Source: an uncultured Pelagibacteraceae bacterium (lineage in GTDB: Bacteria > Pseudomonadota > Alphaproteobacteria > Pelagibacterales > Pelagibacteraceae). From it: a stretch of 58,311 nucleotides of DNA. Below are positions 26,308 to 35,099 of the stretch, piece after piece (position 1 is the stretch's first letter; each line of letters begins with the position of its first letter). The stretch covers positions 1 through 58,311 of the forward strand of contig CACLPR010000005.1 of NCBI GenBank assembly GCA_902608845.1, read 5' to 3'. Under the pieces are notes generated by a model. It was not told the origin of the DNA. It made no database searches and saw only the letters and a program-made list of their open reading frames with translations. The position numbers were made by a program, and so were the translations under genes.

Positions 26308-27662
26308 TGTCAGCTGAAATTTTAATTATAGACGATAATGCAGATATTAGATTAATTCTTGATGAGTTAATTAAAGATGCTGGATATATGACAAGACTTG
26401 CTGCAAATTTTAATCAGGCTTTAACTGAAATTGATAAAAAACTCCCAGATGTTGCAATCATTGATGTTAAATTAGACAAAGGCGATAACGATGGGATTTT
26501 ATTGTTAGATCACATAAAAAATAAAAATCCTGATTTACCTGTCATTATGATATCAGGTCATGCGAATATTGAAATGGCGGTAAATTCTTTAAAATCAGGA
26601 GCATTTGAATTTATTCAAAAACCATTTGATAAAGAAAGACTACTTAATTTTGTAAATAGAGCAGTAGAAAATTACAATTTAAAAATTGAAAATAAAACTT
26701 TAAATACAAAACTTTTTCATGCATTTGAGTTAGTAGGCAAAAGCTCTAATATTCTCTCAATTAAAGAGCAGATAAATAAATTATCAAAATCTGAAAGTAG
26801 GATATTTATCAGTGGCCCTACCGGATCAGGCAAAGAATTAATTTCAAGAAAAATACATAAAAATTCTAAAAGGAAAGATGGCCCATTTGTCGTTATCAAT
26901 GGAGCACTTTTAGATGCAAAAAAATATGAACTTGAGTTATTTGGGGAAGAAAAAAAAGATGGTTCTATATTTTATGGAGCTCTTGAAAAAGCATCAGGTG
27001 GTATATTATTGATTGATGAGGTTACAGAAATACCCCTTGAGACTCAATCAAAAATCTTAAGAGTCGTCATCGATCAAAAATTTAAAAGAATAAACAGCAA
27101 CCACGATATTAAGGTTGATGTCAGAATTATTTGCACAAATAGCAAAGATGTTCAACAAGAAATAAAATTTGGAAACTTTAGAGAAGACTTGTTTCATCGG
27201 TTAAATGTGTTTAATATAAAAATAGATCCATTAAATAAAAGGATTGACGATATTCCGATTTTAATAGATTATTTTATTGAGAATATTTGTGAAGTTAACA
27301 ACTTCAAAAAATTTAAAATCATTGATAATAATTATTTACTTAATTACGATTGGCCTGGGAATGTAAGAGAACTAAGAAATTTGATAGAAAGAATAGCCAT
27401 ATTGTCACCTGGTGATGATAACGAAAAGTTAATGAACATAATTAAAGAATCTTTATCTAAATCAATTGAAGATGAATTTTCTGTAACTGAAAGTCTTACA
27501 GTTCCCTTAAAAGAAGCTAGAGAAAGTTTTGAAAAACAGTATTTAATTTCTCAATTAAAAAAATTTAGTGGCAATATTTCTAAAACTGCAAAATTTATTG
27601 GTATGGAAAGATCGGCTTTACATAGAAAATTAAAATTACTTGGTGTGAAAGATCTAAATTAA
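26307..27662 (+). CDS. ntrX: NtrX-type response regulator lacking the GAFTGA loop
   Basis: The 451-residue protein has a receiver domain (phospho-acceptor Asp53 in IIDVKLD, Lys105 in QKPF), a linker, an AAA+ domain with Walker A GPTGSGKE (170-177) and Walker B GGILLIDEV, an R-finger region (FREDLFHRLNVF), WPGNVRELRNLIERI, and a C-terminal Fis-type helix-turn-helix (GNISKTAKFIGMERSALHRKLK). Where sigma-54 activators have GAFTGA, residues 212-226 read FGEEKKDGSIFYGAL, so the sigma-54 contact loop is missing. It is likely a DNA-binding regulator of sigma-70 promoters. It abuts ntrY and trkA with 1-nt overlaps. Confidence 0.94.
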   Translation: MSAEILIIDDNADIRLILDELIKDAGYMTRLAANFNQALTEIDKKLPDVAIIDVKLDKGDNDGILLLDHIKNKNPDLPVIMISGHANIEMAVNSLKSGAFEFIQKPFDKERLLNFVNRAVENYNLKIENKTLNTKLFHAFELVGKSSNILSIKEQINKLSKSESRIFISGPTGSGKELISRKIHKNSKRKDGPFVVINGALLDAKKYELELFGEEKKDGSIFYGALEKASGGILLIDEVTEIPLETQSKILRVVIDQKFKRINSNHDIKVDVRIICTNSKDVQQEIKFGNFREDLFHRLNVFNIKIDPLNKRIDDIPILIDYFIENICEVNNFKKFKIIDNNYLLNYDWPGNVRELRNLIERIAILSPGDDNEKLMNIIKESLSKSIEDEFSVTESLTVPLKEARESFEKQYLISQLKKFSGNISKTAKFIGMERSALHRKLKLLGVKDLN

Positions 27663-29035
27663 TGAATATTATTATTTGTGGAGCTGGTAGAGTAGGGTCT
27701 ACTATAGCAAAAATGCTAATTGAGCAAAATCACTCAATTACAATGATCGATCAATCTAGCGATGATATTCAAAAAATAAATGAAAGTTTGGATGTGAAAG
27801 CAATTGTTGGTAAAGCAACCTCACCAGCAATACTTGAGAAAGCTAATACTAAAGACGCAGATATGATCATCGCTGTAACTAGAAATGACGAAATAAATAT
27901 GTTGATATGTCAAATAGCTTTTTCTTTATTCCAGGTTCCAAAAAAAATTGCTCGAATAAGATTTCAAGAATATCTTGATCCTAAATATTCAGGATTATTT
28001 AACAGAGAAAATTTACCAATTGATAATATTATTTCTCCAGAAATTGAAATTGCTAAATCTATTCAGCGAAAATTAGAGGCACCAGGAGCTTTAGATAATG
28101 TGCCGTTTGCTGAAAACAAAATAAGATTGTTAGAAATTTTAATTAATGAAAAATGTTCAATCCAAGGAATTAATTTAAATGAACTTACTAAAAAATTTCC
28201 TAAACTTAATGCTTATATTTTAGGCGTTATCAGAAGTGACAAATTTGTTGTAATGAAAAAAACAGATCAACTTCAACTTAATGATAAAGCTTATGTAGTC
28301 GTCAACAGTAGTCAAATGCAAGAAACTTTAACTGTGTTTGGACATAATGAAAAGATTTCAAATAAAATGCTAATTATTGGAGGTGGAAATATTGGTTTTA
28401 ATCTTGCTAAAAATATTGAGCAATCATTTGAATCCGCAAGGGTAAAGATAATTGAAAAAGATAAATCTAGAGCAGAGTATATAGCCAATGAACTTAATGA
28501 CACTATTGTTATTAATGGTAATGGCTTGGACGAAGATGTTTTAAACGAGGCTAATCTTGATGAAGTCGAAACAGTTCTGGCGTTAACTAATGATGATGAA
28601 GATAACCTAATGGTAAGTGTGATAGTTGAAAAATTTTCTAAAGATAAAAGAACTATGGCCTTGATAAATAAACCTAATTATTCATTACTGCAATCTTCTT
28701 TAAAAATTGATGATTTAATTGATCCAAGAATGAATACGGTTTCAAGTATTTTAAAACATGTTCATAAAGGAACAATCGAAAATGCATATACAATTTTAAA
28801 TGGTGAATATGAAGTTATAGAGGCAGATATTATTGAGACGTCTGAGTTGATTAATAAGCAATTAAAAGACTCTAATTTACCCGATGAAATAAGAATTGGC
28901 GCAATATTAAGAGATGAAAATGTTATTGTTCCAAGTTCAAGTTACGTTTTTCAAAAAGATGATACAGTTGTTCTTTTAGCCAAAAGAAATCAATTACCTA
29001 TTGTAGAAAATATGTTTAGAATTAGTTCAGTCTAA
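27662..29035 (+). CDS. trkA: Trk potassium uptake regulatory subunit TrkA
   Basis: TrkA is the cytoplasmic NAD-binding gating ring of the Trk K+ channel. The 457-residue protein is a tandem repeat of RCK domains: an N-terminal Rossmann fold with IIICGAGRVGSTIAKML, a first RCK-C around 145-215, a second Rossmann fold with LIIGGGNIGFNLAKNIE near residue 235, and a second RCK-C at the end. It follows ntrX with a 1-nt overlap, the ntrYX-trkA order of alphaproteobacteria, and is followed by trkH after 7 nt; hfq and hflX, common next genes, are not here. Confidence 0.96.
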   Translation: MNIIICGAGRVGSTIAKMLIEQNHSITMIDQSSDDIQKINESLDVKAIVGKATSPAILEKANTKDADMIIAVTRNDEINMLICQIAFSLFQVPKKIARIRFQEYLDPKYSGLFNRENLPIDNIISPEIEIAKSIQRKLEAPGALDNVPFAENKIRLLEILINEKCSIQGINLNELTKKFPKLNAYILGVIRSDKFVVMKKTDQLQLNDKAYVVVNSSQMQETLTVFGHNEKISNKMLIIGGGNIGFNLAKNIEQSFESARVKIIEKDKSRAEYIANELNDTIVINGNGLDEDVLNEANLDEVETVLALTNDDEDNLMVSVIVEKFSKDKRTMALINKPNYSLLQSSLKIDDLIDPRMNTVSSILKHVHKGTIENAYTILNGEYEVIEADIIETSELINKQLKDSNLPDEIRIGAILRDENVIVPSSSYVFQKDDTVVLLAKRNQLPIVENMFRISSV

Positions 29036-29042
29036 TTTTAAT

Positions 29043-30452
29043 ATGACAAAATTTAGCACTATTTATTTAAGTTCTTTTCTATTTTTGATAAGTATTTTTT
29101 CTTTTTTTAATATCATTTATTCAAATTATTTTGATATTTTTTATAACATTGAAAATTATATATATACTTTAACTATAAGTCTTTGTTTAGGAGTAATTCT
29201 AATATTATTTAATAAGACAAATACAAAAAAAATTACTCTTTATGAAAAAATATTTACTGTATTGATTGGTTATTTTCTTTTTCCATTAATAATATCAATA
29301 CCCTATTATTTTAGCATACAAAATTTAACTTTATTAAACTCATATTTTGAAGCTATATCAGGTTTTACTTCTACCGGATTTACTATTTTTGAAAATGTAA
29401 AACAATTAGATGAAAGTCTAATCTTATGGAGATCTACATCCCAGTGGATTGGAGGAATTTATTTTCTTTTTTCTATTTTACTATTAATTGATATTTTTGA
29501 CAAAAATCTTAAACATTCGTTCACTGAATATTTATCTTTTAATTACAATGAAATTTTTAAACAATCTATTAAAATTGTCATAATTTATTCCTCATTAACT
29601 TTAATTATATTTATTCTATTTAAGATAATTAATTTAAGAACTTTTGATGCATTTAATTTATCATTATCGATAATATCATCTGGTGGTTTTCTACCTGTTA
29701 ATAGAGTTGATTATTTATTTGAAAGCGATGTAAGTAAAATTATTTTATCATTTACTATGTTGTTATCTTTTTTTAGTTTATTTTTAATTTATAATCTTAT
29801 TTTTTTTAATAAAAAAAAATTAAATTTTTTGAGTGAAGATTTTAATCTTTTAATTTATTTATTAGCTATAATTTCTTTTTCATTTGTTTTTTTAAATTCA
29901 AGCAATAATTTTCCAACAATTTTTGTAGCAATTTCAAGTAGTATTTCAAATATTGGTATTTCTTTAAATGATACACCAAATAATTTAATATTTGTTTTTT
30001 TTATTATGGTTGTCATTGGAGGTTCTTTTTTTTCAACAAGTTCGGGTATTAGAGTTATAAAGATCTTAAGTTTATTAAAATTTTCTTTAAATAATTTGTT
30101 GTCACACACAAAACCAAACCAAATTTATTCAAATAAAGTTACATTAATAAATGAGACAACTGAAAAATCAGATATAAATAAATATTTCTTTTCGATAATT
30201 ATTTTTGTTATTTCTCTCTCTATATTAACACTTTTTTTAACACTTTCGGACATCCAATTTGAAAATTCATTTAAGCTTTCTTTGTTGACAATTATGAATA
30301 CTGTTAATTCAAGCATGTTTGAACTTGCGAATTTTGATTTTTATAACTTATCTTTTATAACAAAGATTTATTTAATAATTTTCATGATAATAGGCAGAGT
30401 AGAGCTATTAACTATATTAATATTATTTAAAAAATTTCTTTTCAAAAATTAA
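29043..30452 (+). CDS. trkH: Trk potassium uptake membrane subunit TrkH
   Basis: TrkH is the K+-conducting membrane subunit that works with TrkA. The 469-residue protein is a polytopic membrane protein with about ten hydrophobic helices and pore-loop-like segments around the filter glycines: SGFTSTGFTIFEN (about residues 104-116), IISSGGFLPVN, ISNIGISLND and the last loop MNTVNSSMFEL. The final filter loop lacks an obvious glycine, having NSSM, which is unusual. The second loop is followed by GGSFFSTSSGIRVIKIL, a known TrkH motif. It is the last gene before tRNA-Arg. Confidence 0.93.
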   Translation: MTKFSTIYLSSFLFLISIFSFFNIIYSNYFDIFYNIENYIYTLTISLCLGVILILFNKTNTKKITLYEKIFTVLIGYFLFPLIISIPYYFSIQNLTLLNSYFEAISGFTSTGFTIFENVKQLDESLILWRSTSQWIGGIYFLFSILLLIDIFDKNLKHSFTEYLSFNYNEIFKQSIKIVIIYSSLTLIIFILFKIINLRTFDAFNLSLSIISSGGFLPVNRVDYLFESDVSKIILSFTMLLSFFSLFLIYNLIFFNKKKLNFLSEDFNLLIYLLAIISFSFVFLNSSNNFPTIFVAISSSISNIGISLNDTPNNLIFVFFIMVVIGGSFFSTSSGIRVIKILSLLKFSLNNLLSHTKPNQIYSNKVTLINETTEKSDINKYFFSIIIFVISLSILTLFLTLSDIQFENSFKLSLLTIMNTVNSSMFELANFDFYNLSFITKIYLIIFMIIGRVELLTILILFKKFLFKN

Positions 30453-30477
30453 ATTAGTATTATAAGATTGTTTTTTT

Positions 30478-30554
30478 GCGCCCTTAGCTCAGCTGGATAG
30501 AGCATCGGTTTTCTAAACCGAGGGTCGGAGGTTCGAATCCTCCAGGGCGCGCCA
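30478..30554 (+). tRNA. tRNA-Arg (anticodon UCU)
   Basis: A full cloverleaf can be folded by eye. The acceptor GCGCCCT pairs with AGGGCGC (30544-30550). The anticodon stem TCGGT/ACCGA has loop TTTCTAA, with anticodon TCT at 30512-30514, reading AGA. A GGTTCGAATCC T-arm is present. The CCA end is encoded at 30552-30554. AGA is the dominant Arg codon in the surrounding AT-rich genes, so this is the major Arg tRNA. Confidence 0.97.
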
Positions 30555-30624
30555 TCTTTAATTGATCAATATTGGTGAGGTTATTTTACCATTGATGGCT
30601 GTATTACTTTCTGCTTTACTAAAG

Positions 30625-30662
30625 TATTCAAAAATTACTTTTTGAATAATTTGTTAACAAAT
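30625..30662 (+). promoter_or_regulatory. Hairpin and palindrome in the yhdW 5' region
   Basis: A perfect 10-bp inverted repeat (TATTCAAAAA, loop TTAC, TTTTTGAATA; 30625-30648) is followed at once by a 14-bp perfect palindrome, ATTTGTTAACAAAT (30649-30662). Both sit just upstream of the AGAGGA ribosome site of the amino-acid-binding protein. They could be an operator pair or an RNA structure that protects or controls the highly expressed message; the sequence alone cannot decide. They do not look like a terminator because no T-run follows. Confidence 0.45.
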
Positions 30663-30683
30663 AAATAATAAAAGAGGAAAATA

Positions 30684-31724
30684 ATGTTTAAAATAATAAA
30701 ACAATTGACTTCTGTAGTCGCTATGTTTGCTGTGCTTTTTGCATTTTCAACAGAAACAATGGCTGCTAAGAAATCAAAAACTCTTGAGAACACAAAAAAA
30801 AGAGGGTTTGTAAGATGTGGTGTTTCTCAGGGTCTACCTGGATTTTCAAATGCTGATGAATCTGGAAATTGGACAGGAATAGATGTTGATGTATGTAGAG
30901 CTGTTGCAGCTGCTACATTAGGAGATGCAACTAAAGTTAAATTCACTCCTTTAAGTGCAAAAGAAAGATTTACTGCACTTACTTCAGGTGAAATTGACAT
31001 TCTATCAAGAAATACAACTTGGACACTATCTAGAGATGCTGACATTGGTTTAACATTTGTTGGTGTTAACTTTTATGATGGACAAGGTTTCATGGTAAGA
31101 AAAGGTTCAGGAATATCATCTACAGGTGAATTTAAAAATGGAACTTCAGTTTGTACAAACTTAGGAACTACAACTGAGCTTAACATGAGAGACTTCTTTG
31201 ATTCTAAAGGAATTTCATACGAGCCGGTAGTTTTTGAAAAAGCTGATGAAGTCGTAGCTGCTTATGATGCAGGTAGATGTGATACATACACTACAGATAA
31301 ATCTGGTCTTGCTGCACAAAGAACTAAATTATCAGCTCCAGATGATCATGTAGTATTACCTGAAACTATTTCAAAAGAACCATTAGGACCAGTTGTACGT
31401 CAAGGTGATTCTGTTTGGGAAGATATAGTTAGATGGTCTTTGAATACTATGATCGAAGCAGAAGAATATGGTGTTAACTCATCAAATGCAGACATGATGA
31501 AAACTTCAAACAATCCAGCAATCAAAAGATTAGTTGGTGCTGAAGGTGAATTAGGTGCTGCTTTTGGTTTAGATAACGACTGGAACTTAAGAATTATCAA
31601 ACAAGTTGGTAACTACGGTGAAAGCTACAAAAGAAATATAGCAGACACTGGAATTCTACCTGATAGAGGTCCAAATGAATTATGGACAAAAGGTGGAATA
31701 TTATACGTACCACCAGCAAGATAA
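30684..31724 (+). CDS. yhdW: General L-amino-acid ABC transporter, periplasmic binding protein (AapJ/YhdW)
   Basis: This is the substrate-binding protein of the broad-specificity polar amino-acid uptake system (Aap in rhizobia, YhdWXYZ). The 346-residue product has a signal peptide (about 1-27, ending TETMA), then LENTKKRGFVRCGVSQGLPGFSNADESGNWTGIDVDVCRAVAAA, the family 3 binding-protein signature, and DILSRNTTWTLSRD, YTTDKSGLAAQR and VRWSLNTMIEAEEYG. It has a good AGAGGA Shine-Dalgarno, unlike most genes here, consistent with high expression. A strong hairpin terminator at 31743-31772 separates it from its permease genes. Confidence 0.96.
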   Translation: MFKIIKQLTSVVAMFAVLFAFSTETMAAKKSKTLENTKKRGFVRCGVSQGLPGFSNADESGNWTGIDVDVCRAVAAATLGDATKVKFTPLSAKERFTALTSGEIDILSRNTTWTLSRDADIGLTFVGVNFYDGQGFMVRKGSGISSTGEFKNGTSVCTNLGTTTELNMRDFFDSKGISYEPVVFEKADEVVAAYDAGRCDTYTTDKSGLAAQRTKLSAPDDHVVLPETISKEPLGPVVRQGDSVWEDIVRWSLNTMIEAEEYGVNSSNADMMKTSNNPAIKRLVGAEGELGAAFGLDNDWNLRIIKQVGNYGESYKRNIADTGILPDRGPNELWTKGGILYVPPAR

Positions 31725-31742
31725 TTTTATTTCAAATTACAT

Positions 31743-31772
31743 AAAAAGGGCTAGATATTTCTAGCCCTTTTT
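31743..31772 (+). terminator. Rho-independent terminator after yhdW
   Basis: The stem AAAAAGGGCTAGA (31743-31755) pairs with TCTAGCCCTTTTT (31760-31772) around a TATT loop, and the T-run continues. It lies inside the transporter operon, 17 nt before the permease start, so it probably lets the binding protein be made in excess over the membrane subunits. Confidence 0.9.
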
Positions 31773-31788
31773 TTTATTATAGATTCCG

Positions 31789-32940
31789 ATGAACAACATT
31801 ATAAAAAGATATATACCTCAGATTTTAGTAATACTATTTGTTGTTCTTATTTTTGGGTTTTTAACCCTGAATGCTCAAACCAATATGGATAATAGAGGTA
31901 TTGATTTTGGATTTGGATTTTTATCACAAGAGTCTTCATTTGATGTCCAGTTTTCTTTAATTGAATATAGTGGATCAGACTCCTATGCCAGAGCTTTTCT
32001 AGTTGGACTTTTAAATACCTTATTAGTTTCTTTTATAAGTATAATTATTTGTACAATATTAGGTGTTATAATTGGTGTAGCAAGATTATCATCAAATTAT
32101 CTAATAAAAAACTCAGCTGCATGGTACGTCGAGTTTTTTAGAAATATTCCATTACTACTACAAATCTTCTTTTGGTATTACGCAGCCCTTAGAGCTTTAC
32201 CTATGCCAGAGAAAGCTGATGCATGGTTTGGGGTAACTTATATGACTGTAAAAGGTTATTACATACCCTCAATGGTATGGGAAAATTTAAATGTATTTTT
32301 ATATTGTGGTCTTGCAGCAATAATTGCAATTATTGTATTAAGAAATTACGCAAATAAATTAAGAGATACACAAGGTAAACAAATTCCTGTGCTACTTTAC
32401 TCTGTAGGTCTATTAATTGTATTGCCTCTTTTATCATTCTTATTTGGTGGAGTTTCCTTAGAATTTGAAATACCTGAGCTCAAAAAATTATCAAAGATTT
32501 CCTATATTTATGAAGGTGGAATAAGTTTACCACCTGAATTAATAGCATTAGTTCTAGCACTATCCTTATACACATCTACCTTTGTAGCAGAGTGCGTTAG
32601 AGCTGGTATTGAGGGAGTTAGCAAAGGCCAAAAAGAGGCTGCAGCATCTGTAGGTTTGACGCCTAATCAAGTTTTAAAGTTAGTTATTATGCCTCAAGCT
32701 TTAAGAATTATTATACCACCAACAACAAACCAATATTTAAATTTAACTAAAAATTCATCTTTGGCAGCTGCTATTGCATATCCGGATTTAGTACTTGTAT
32801 TTGCGGGAACTGCTTTGATGCAAACTGGTAAGGCAATAGAAATTGTTTCAATAACAATGTTAACTTATTTAACTATAAGCTTAACAATTGCAGCAATAAT
32901 GAATTGGTATAACAAAAAAATTGAAATTAAAGAAAAGTAA
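31789..32940 (+). CDS. yhdX: General L-amino-acid ABC transporter permease (AapQ/YhdX)
   Basis: This is one of two inner-membrane permeases of the Aap-type importer. The 383-residue protein has an N-terminal helix, the extended AapQ-specific N-terminal region (NMDNRGIDFGFGFL), the his/glu/gln permease domain start ARAFLVGLLNTLLVSFISII, EFFRNIPLLLQIFFWYYA, and the ATPase-contact EAA loop GVSKGQKEAAASVGLTPNQVLKLVIMPQALRIIIPP, followed by NSSLAAAIAYPDL. It is followed directly by the second permease without a gap. Confidence 0.95.
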   Translation: MNNIIKRYIPQILVILFVVLIFGFLTLNAQTNMDNRGIDFGFGFLSQESSFDVQFSLIEYSGSDSYARAFLVGLLNTLLVSFISIIICTILGVIIGVARLSSNYLIKNSAAWYVEFFRNIPLLLQIFFWYYAALRALPMPEKADAWFGVTYMTVKGYYIPSMVWENLNVFLYCGLAAIIAIIVLRNYANKLRDTQGKQIPVLLYSVGLLIVLPLLSFLFGGVSLEFEIPELKKLSKISYIYEGGISLPPELIALVLALSLYTSTFVAECVRAGIEGVSKGQKEAAASVGLTPNQVLKLVIMPQALRIIIPPTTNQYLNLTKNSSLAAAIAYPDLVLVFAGTALMQTGKAIEIVSITMLTYLTISLTIAAIMNWYNKKIEIKEK

Positions 32941-34215
32941 ATGATACAAACTATTAATTTTTTAAAACCTAACAGAGATAACATTAAAAACTATTCTATT
33001 ATTGGTACTTTTTTAGTTTTTGTAAGCTTAATTGATGTCATATCAAATGCCTTTTTAAAAATAAATTTAACATCTTTTTTACCTGGCGCCTTAACAACTT
33101 TGTTTCCATTAATCATAGGATTAATCGGATTAAATATGATGAGAATTGATTATTCAGGAAATAAAAAATTAGATTTATTAAATAAAAATATAAACACGAA
33201 TAATTTTAATGCTTTGTTAACTCTATTAATATTATTTTCAATTATAAAAGCTCTTCCTCAGTCTCTAAGTTGGATGATTTTTGACGCCACTATTTCAGGT
33301 GACTCAAAAGATGCTTGCACAGGCACGGGTGCTTGTTGGACGTATATTAAAGTTTGGTTTCGAAGATTTATGTATGGAATGTATCCCAATGAATTTCATT
33401 GGAGAATAAACACTGCATTTATATTAGTTATAGCACTTGGATTTGTTGGATATTTCATGAAAGAAAATTTGAAAAAATATTTGGCATTATACTATGTTAT
33501 AATTTATCCAGTTATTGCATATCTCGTAATTTATTATTTAATTTCTGGAGGATCATTTGGTCTTCAGTGGGTAGAAACGGGTGCATGGGGAGGATTGTCA
33601 CTTACTTTTATAGTTTCGTTTTTCTGTCTAATTTTCTGTTTTCCTTTGGGTATGATTTTTGCATTAGGAAGAAGATCTAATTTGCCAGCGATAAAATATA
33701 TATCAATTTGTTATATTGAATTTTGGAGAGGCGTTCCCTTGATTACAGTATTATTTATGTCATCTGTAATGTTTCCAATGTTCTTACCTGAAGATTTTTT
33801 CATGGATAAATTGGTAAGAGTAATAATTGCAATTACTTTATTTGAAGCTGCATATTGTGCTGAGGTAATAAGAGGAGGATTGCAATCTCTTCCACGTGGT
33901 CAATACGATGCAGCCAAATCCTTAGGAATGGGTTATTGGAAAATGCATATTTTTATAATTTTACCTCAAGCTCTAAAATTAGTTATACCTGGAATAGCAA
34001 ATACTTTTTTAGCATTGGTTAAAGATACTCCTCTTATTTTTGTAGTTGGTTTAGCTGAATTAGCAGGAATGCTTGCTTTAGCAAAAACAAATCCAAAATG
34101 GCTTGGCTTTGCTATGGAAGGATATATTTTTGCATCAATAATATTCTGGATTATATGCTATGCAATGAGTAAATATAGTTATAACTTAGAAGCTAAATAC
34201 AAAACTGAAAGATAA
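32941..34215 (+). CDS. yhdY: General L-amino-acid ABC transporter permease (AapM/YhdY)
   Basis: This is the second permease of the heterodimeric channel. The 424-residue protein has an N-terminal extension with several helices, a predicted periplasmic region (DSKDACTGTGACW with two cysteines that could form a disulfide), GGLSLTFIVSFFCLIFCFPLG, EFWRGVPLITVLFM, and the EAA loop LQSLPRGQYDAAKSLGMGYWKMHIFIILPQALKLVIPGI. It starts directly after yhdX and ends 3 nt before the ATPase gene. Confidence 0.95.
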   Translation: MIQTINFLKPNRDNIKNYSIIGTFLVFVSLIDVISNAFLKINLTSFLPGALTTLFPLIIGLIGLNMMRIDYSGNKKLDLLNKNINTNNFNALLTLLILFSIIKALPQSLSWMIFDATISGDSKDACTGTGACWTYIKVWFRRFMYGMYPNEFHWRINTAFILVIALGFVGYFMKENLKKYLALYYVIIYPVIAYLVIYYLISGGSFGLQWVETGAWGGLSLTFIVSFFCLIFCFPLGMIFALGRRSNLPAIKYISICYIEFWRGVPLITVLFMSSVMFPMFLPEDFFMDKLVRVIIAITLFEAAYCAEVIRGGLQSLPRGQYDAAKSLGMGYWKMHIFIILPQALKLVIPGIANTFLALVKDTPLIFVVGLAELAGMLALAKTNPKWLGFAMEGYIFASIIFWIICYAMSKYSYNLEAKYKTER

Positions 34216-34218
34216 TAA

Positions 34219-34953
34219 ATGTCTGATCCAATAATAAAAATTCAAAATATGAATAAATGGTTCGGTGACTTTCAAGTTTTAAAAAATATAAATCTTGAGG
34301 TTGAGACAAATAAAAAAATTGTTGTATGTGGGCCCTCTGGATCGGGAAAATCAACACTAATTAGATGTATTAATAGATTAGAAGAGCACCAAGAAGGAGA
34401 TATAATTGTTGATGGAAATGAACTATCAGAAAAAACAAAAGATATTGAAAAAATAAGAGCTGAAGTTGGAATGGTTTTTCAACAATTTAATTTATTTCCA
34501 CACTTATCAATTTTAGACAATTGTACTCTTGCACCTATTTGGGTAAAAAAAATGCCAAAAAAAGAAGCCCAAGAACTTGCATTAGATCAACTTAAAAAAG
34601 TACAAATAGATGATCAGGCAAACAAATTTCCTGGACAACTATCTGGAGGTCAACAACAACGTTGTGCAATAGCAAGAGCATTATGCATGCAACCAAAAAT
34701 TATGTTATTTGATGAGCCAACTTCAGCATTAGACCCAGAAATGATCAAAGAAGTACTTGATGCAATGGTTAGTCTCGCAAAAGGTGGAATGACCATGATT
34801 GTTGTGACACATGAGATGGGATTTGCAAAAGAAGTTGCTGATGAAGTCATTTTTATGGACGAAGGTATGATAATTGAGAAGGCAGAAACTAAAGAATTCT
34901 TTGCTAACCCAAAGAGTGACAGAACTAAGCTTTTTTTAAGCCAAATTCTTTAA
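34219..34953 (+). CDS. yhdZ: General L-amino-acid ABC transporter ATPase (AapP/YhdZ)
   Basis: This cytoplasmic ATPase powers the importer. The 244-residue protein has Walker [10 protein letters not shown] (about 39-47), a Q-loop in [13 protein letters not shown], the ABC signature [15 protein letters not shown], Walker [15 protein letters not shown] and the H-loop VVTHEMGF. These are classic features of polar amino-acid (HisP/GlnQ) ATPases. It closes the four-gene transporter; 146 nt follow before the next gene, including a consensus-like TTGACA at 34984-34989. Confidence 0.96.
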   Translation: MSDPIIKIQNMNKWFGDFQVLKNINLEVETNKKIVVCGPSGSGKSTLIRCINRLEEHQEGDIIVDGNELSEKTKDIEKIRAEVGMVFQQFNLFPHLSILDNCTLAPIWVKKMPKKEAQELALDQLKKVQIDDQANKFPGQLSGGQQQRCAIARALCMQPKIMLFDEPTSALDPEMIKEVLDAMVSLAKGGMTMIVVTHEMGFAKEVADEVIFMDEGMIIEKAETKEFFANPKSDRTKLFLSQIL

Positions 34954-35099
34954 AATTATTCTAAAGACTTCATAAAAAGTTACTTGACAGGTTTCGAATA
35001 AGTTAAAAAAACCATTTTTTTTAAAAATTATTTTACTTGCATTAAGTTTTCTATTTAGATTAACTCTCATTAATATTTTTATTTAAAGAGGGGTCTTGA

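Noticed and set aside
30551..30599. Intergenic GCCATC...GATGGC pairing as a terminator for tRNA-Arg
   Set aside because: The 5' arm is part of the tRNA 3' end and no T-run follows; it is mentioned only as part of the leader observation.
34984..34989. TTGACA as a promoter -35 for the PraR-like regulator
   Set aside because: No convincing TATAAT lies at 16-18 bp; noted only, not annotated as a promoter.
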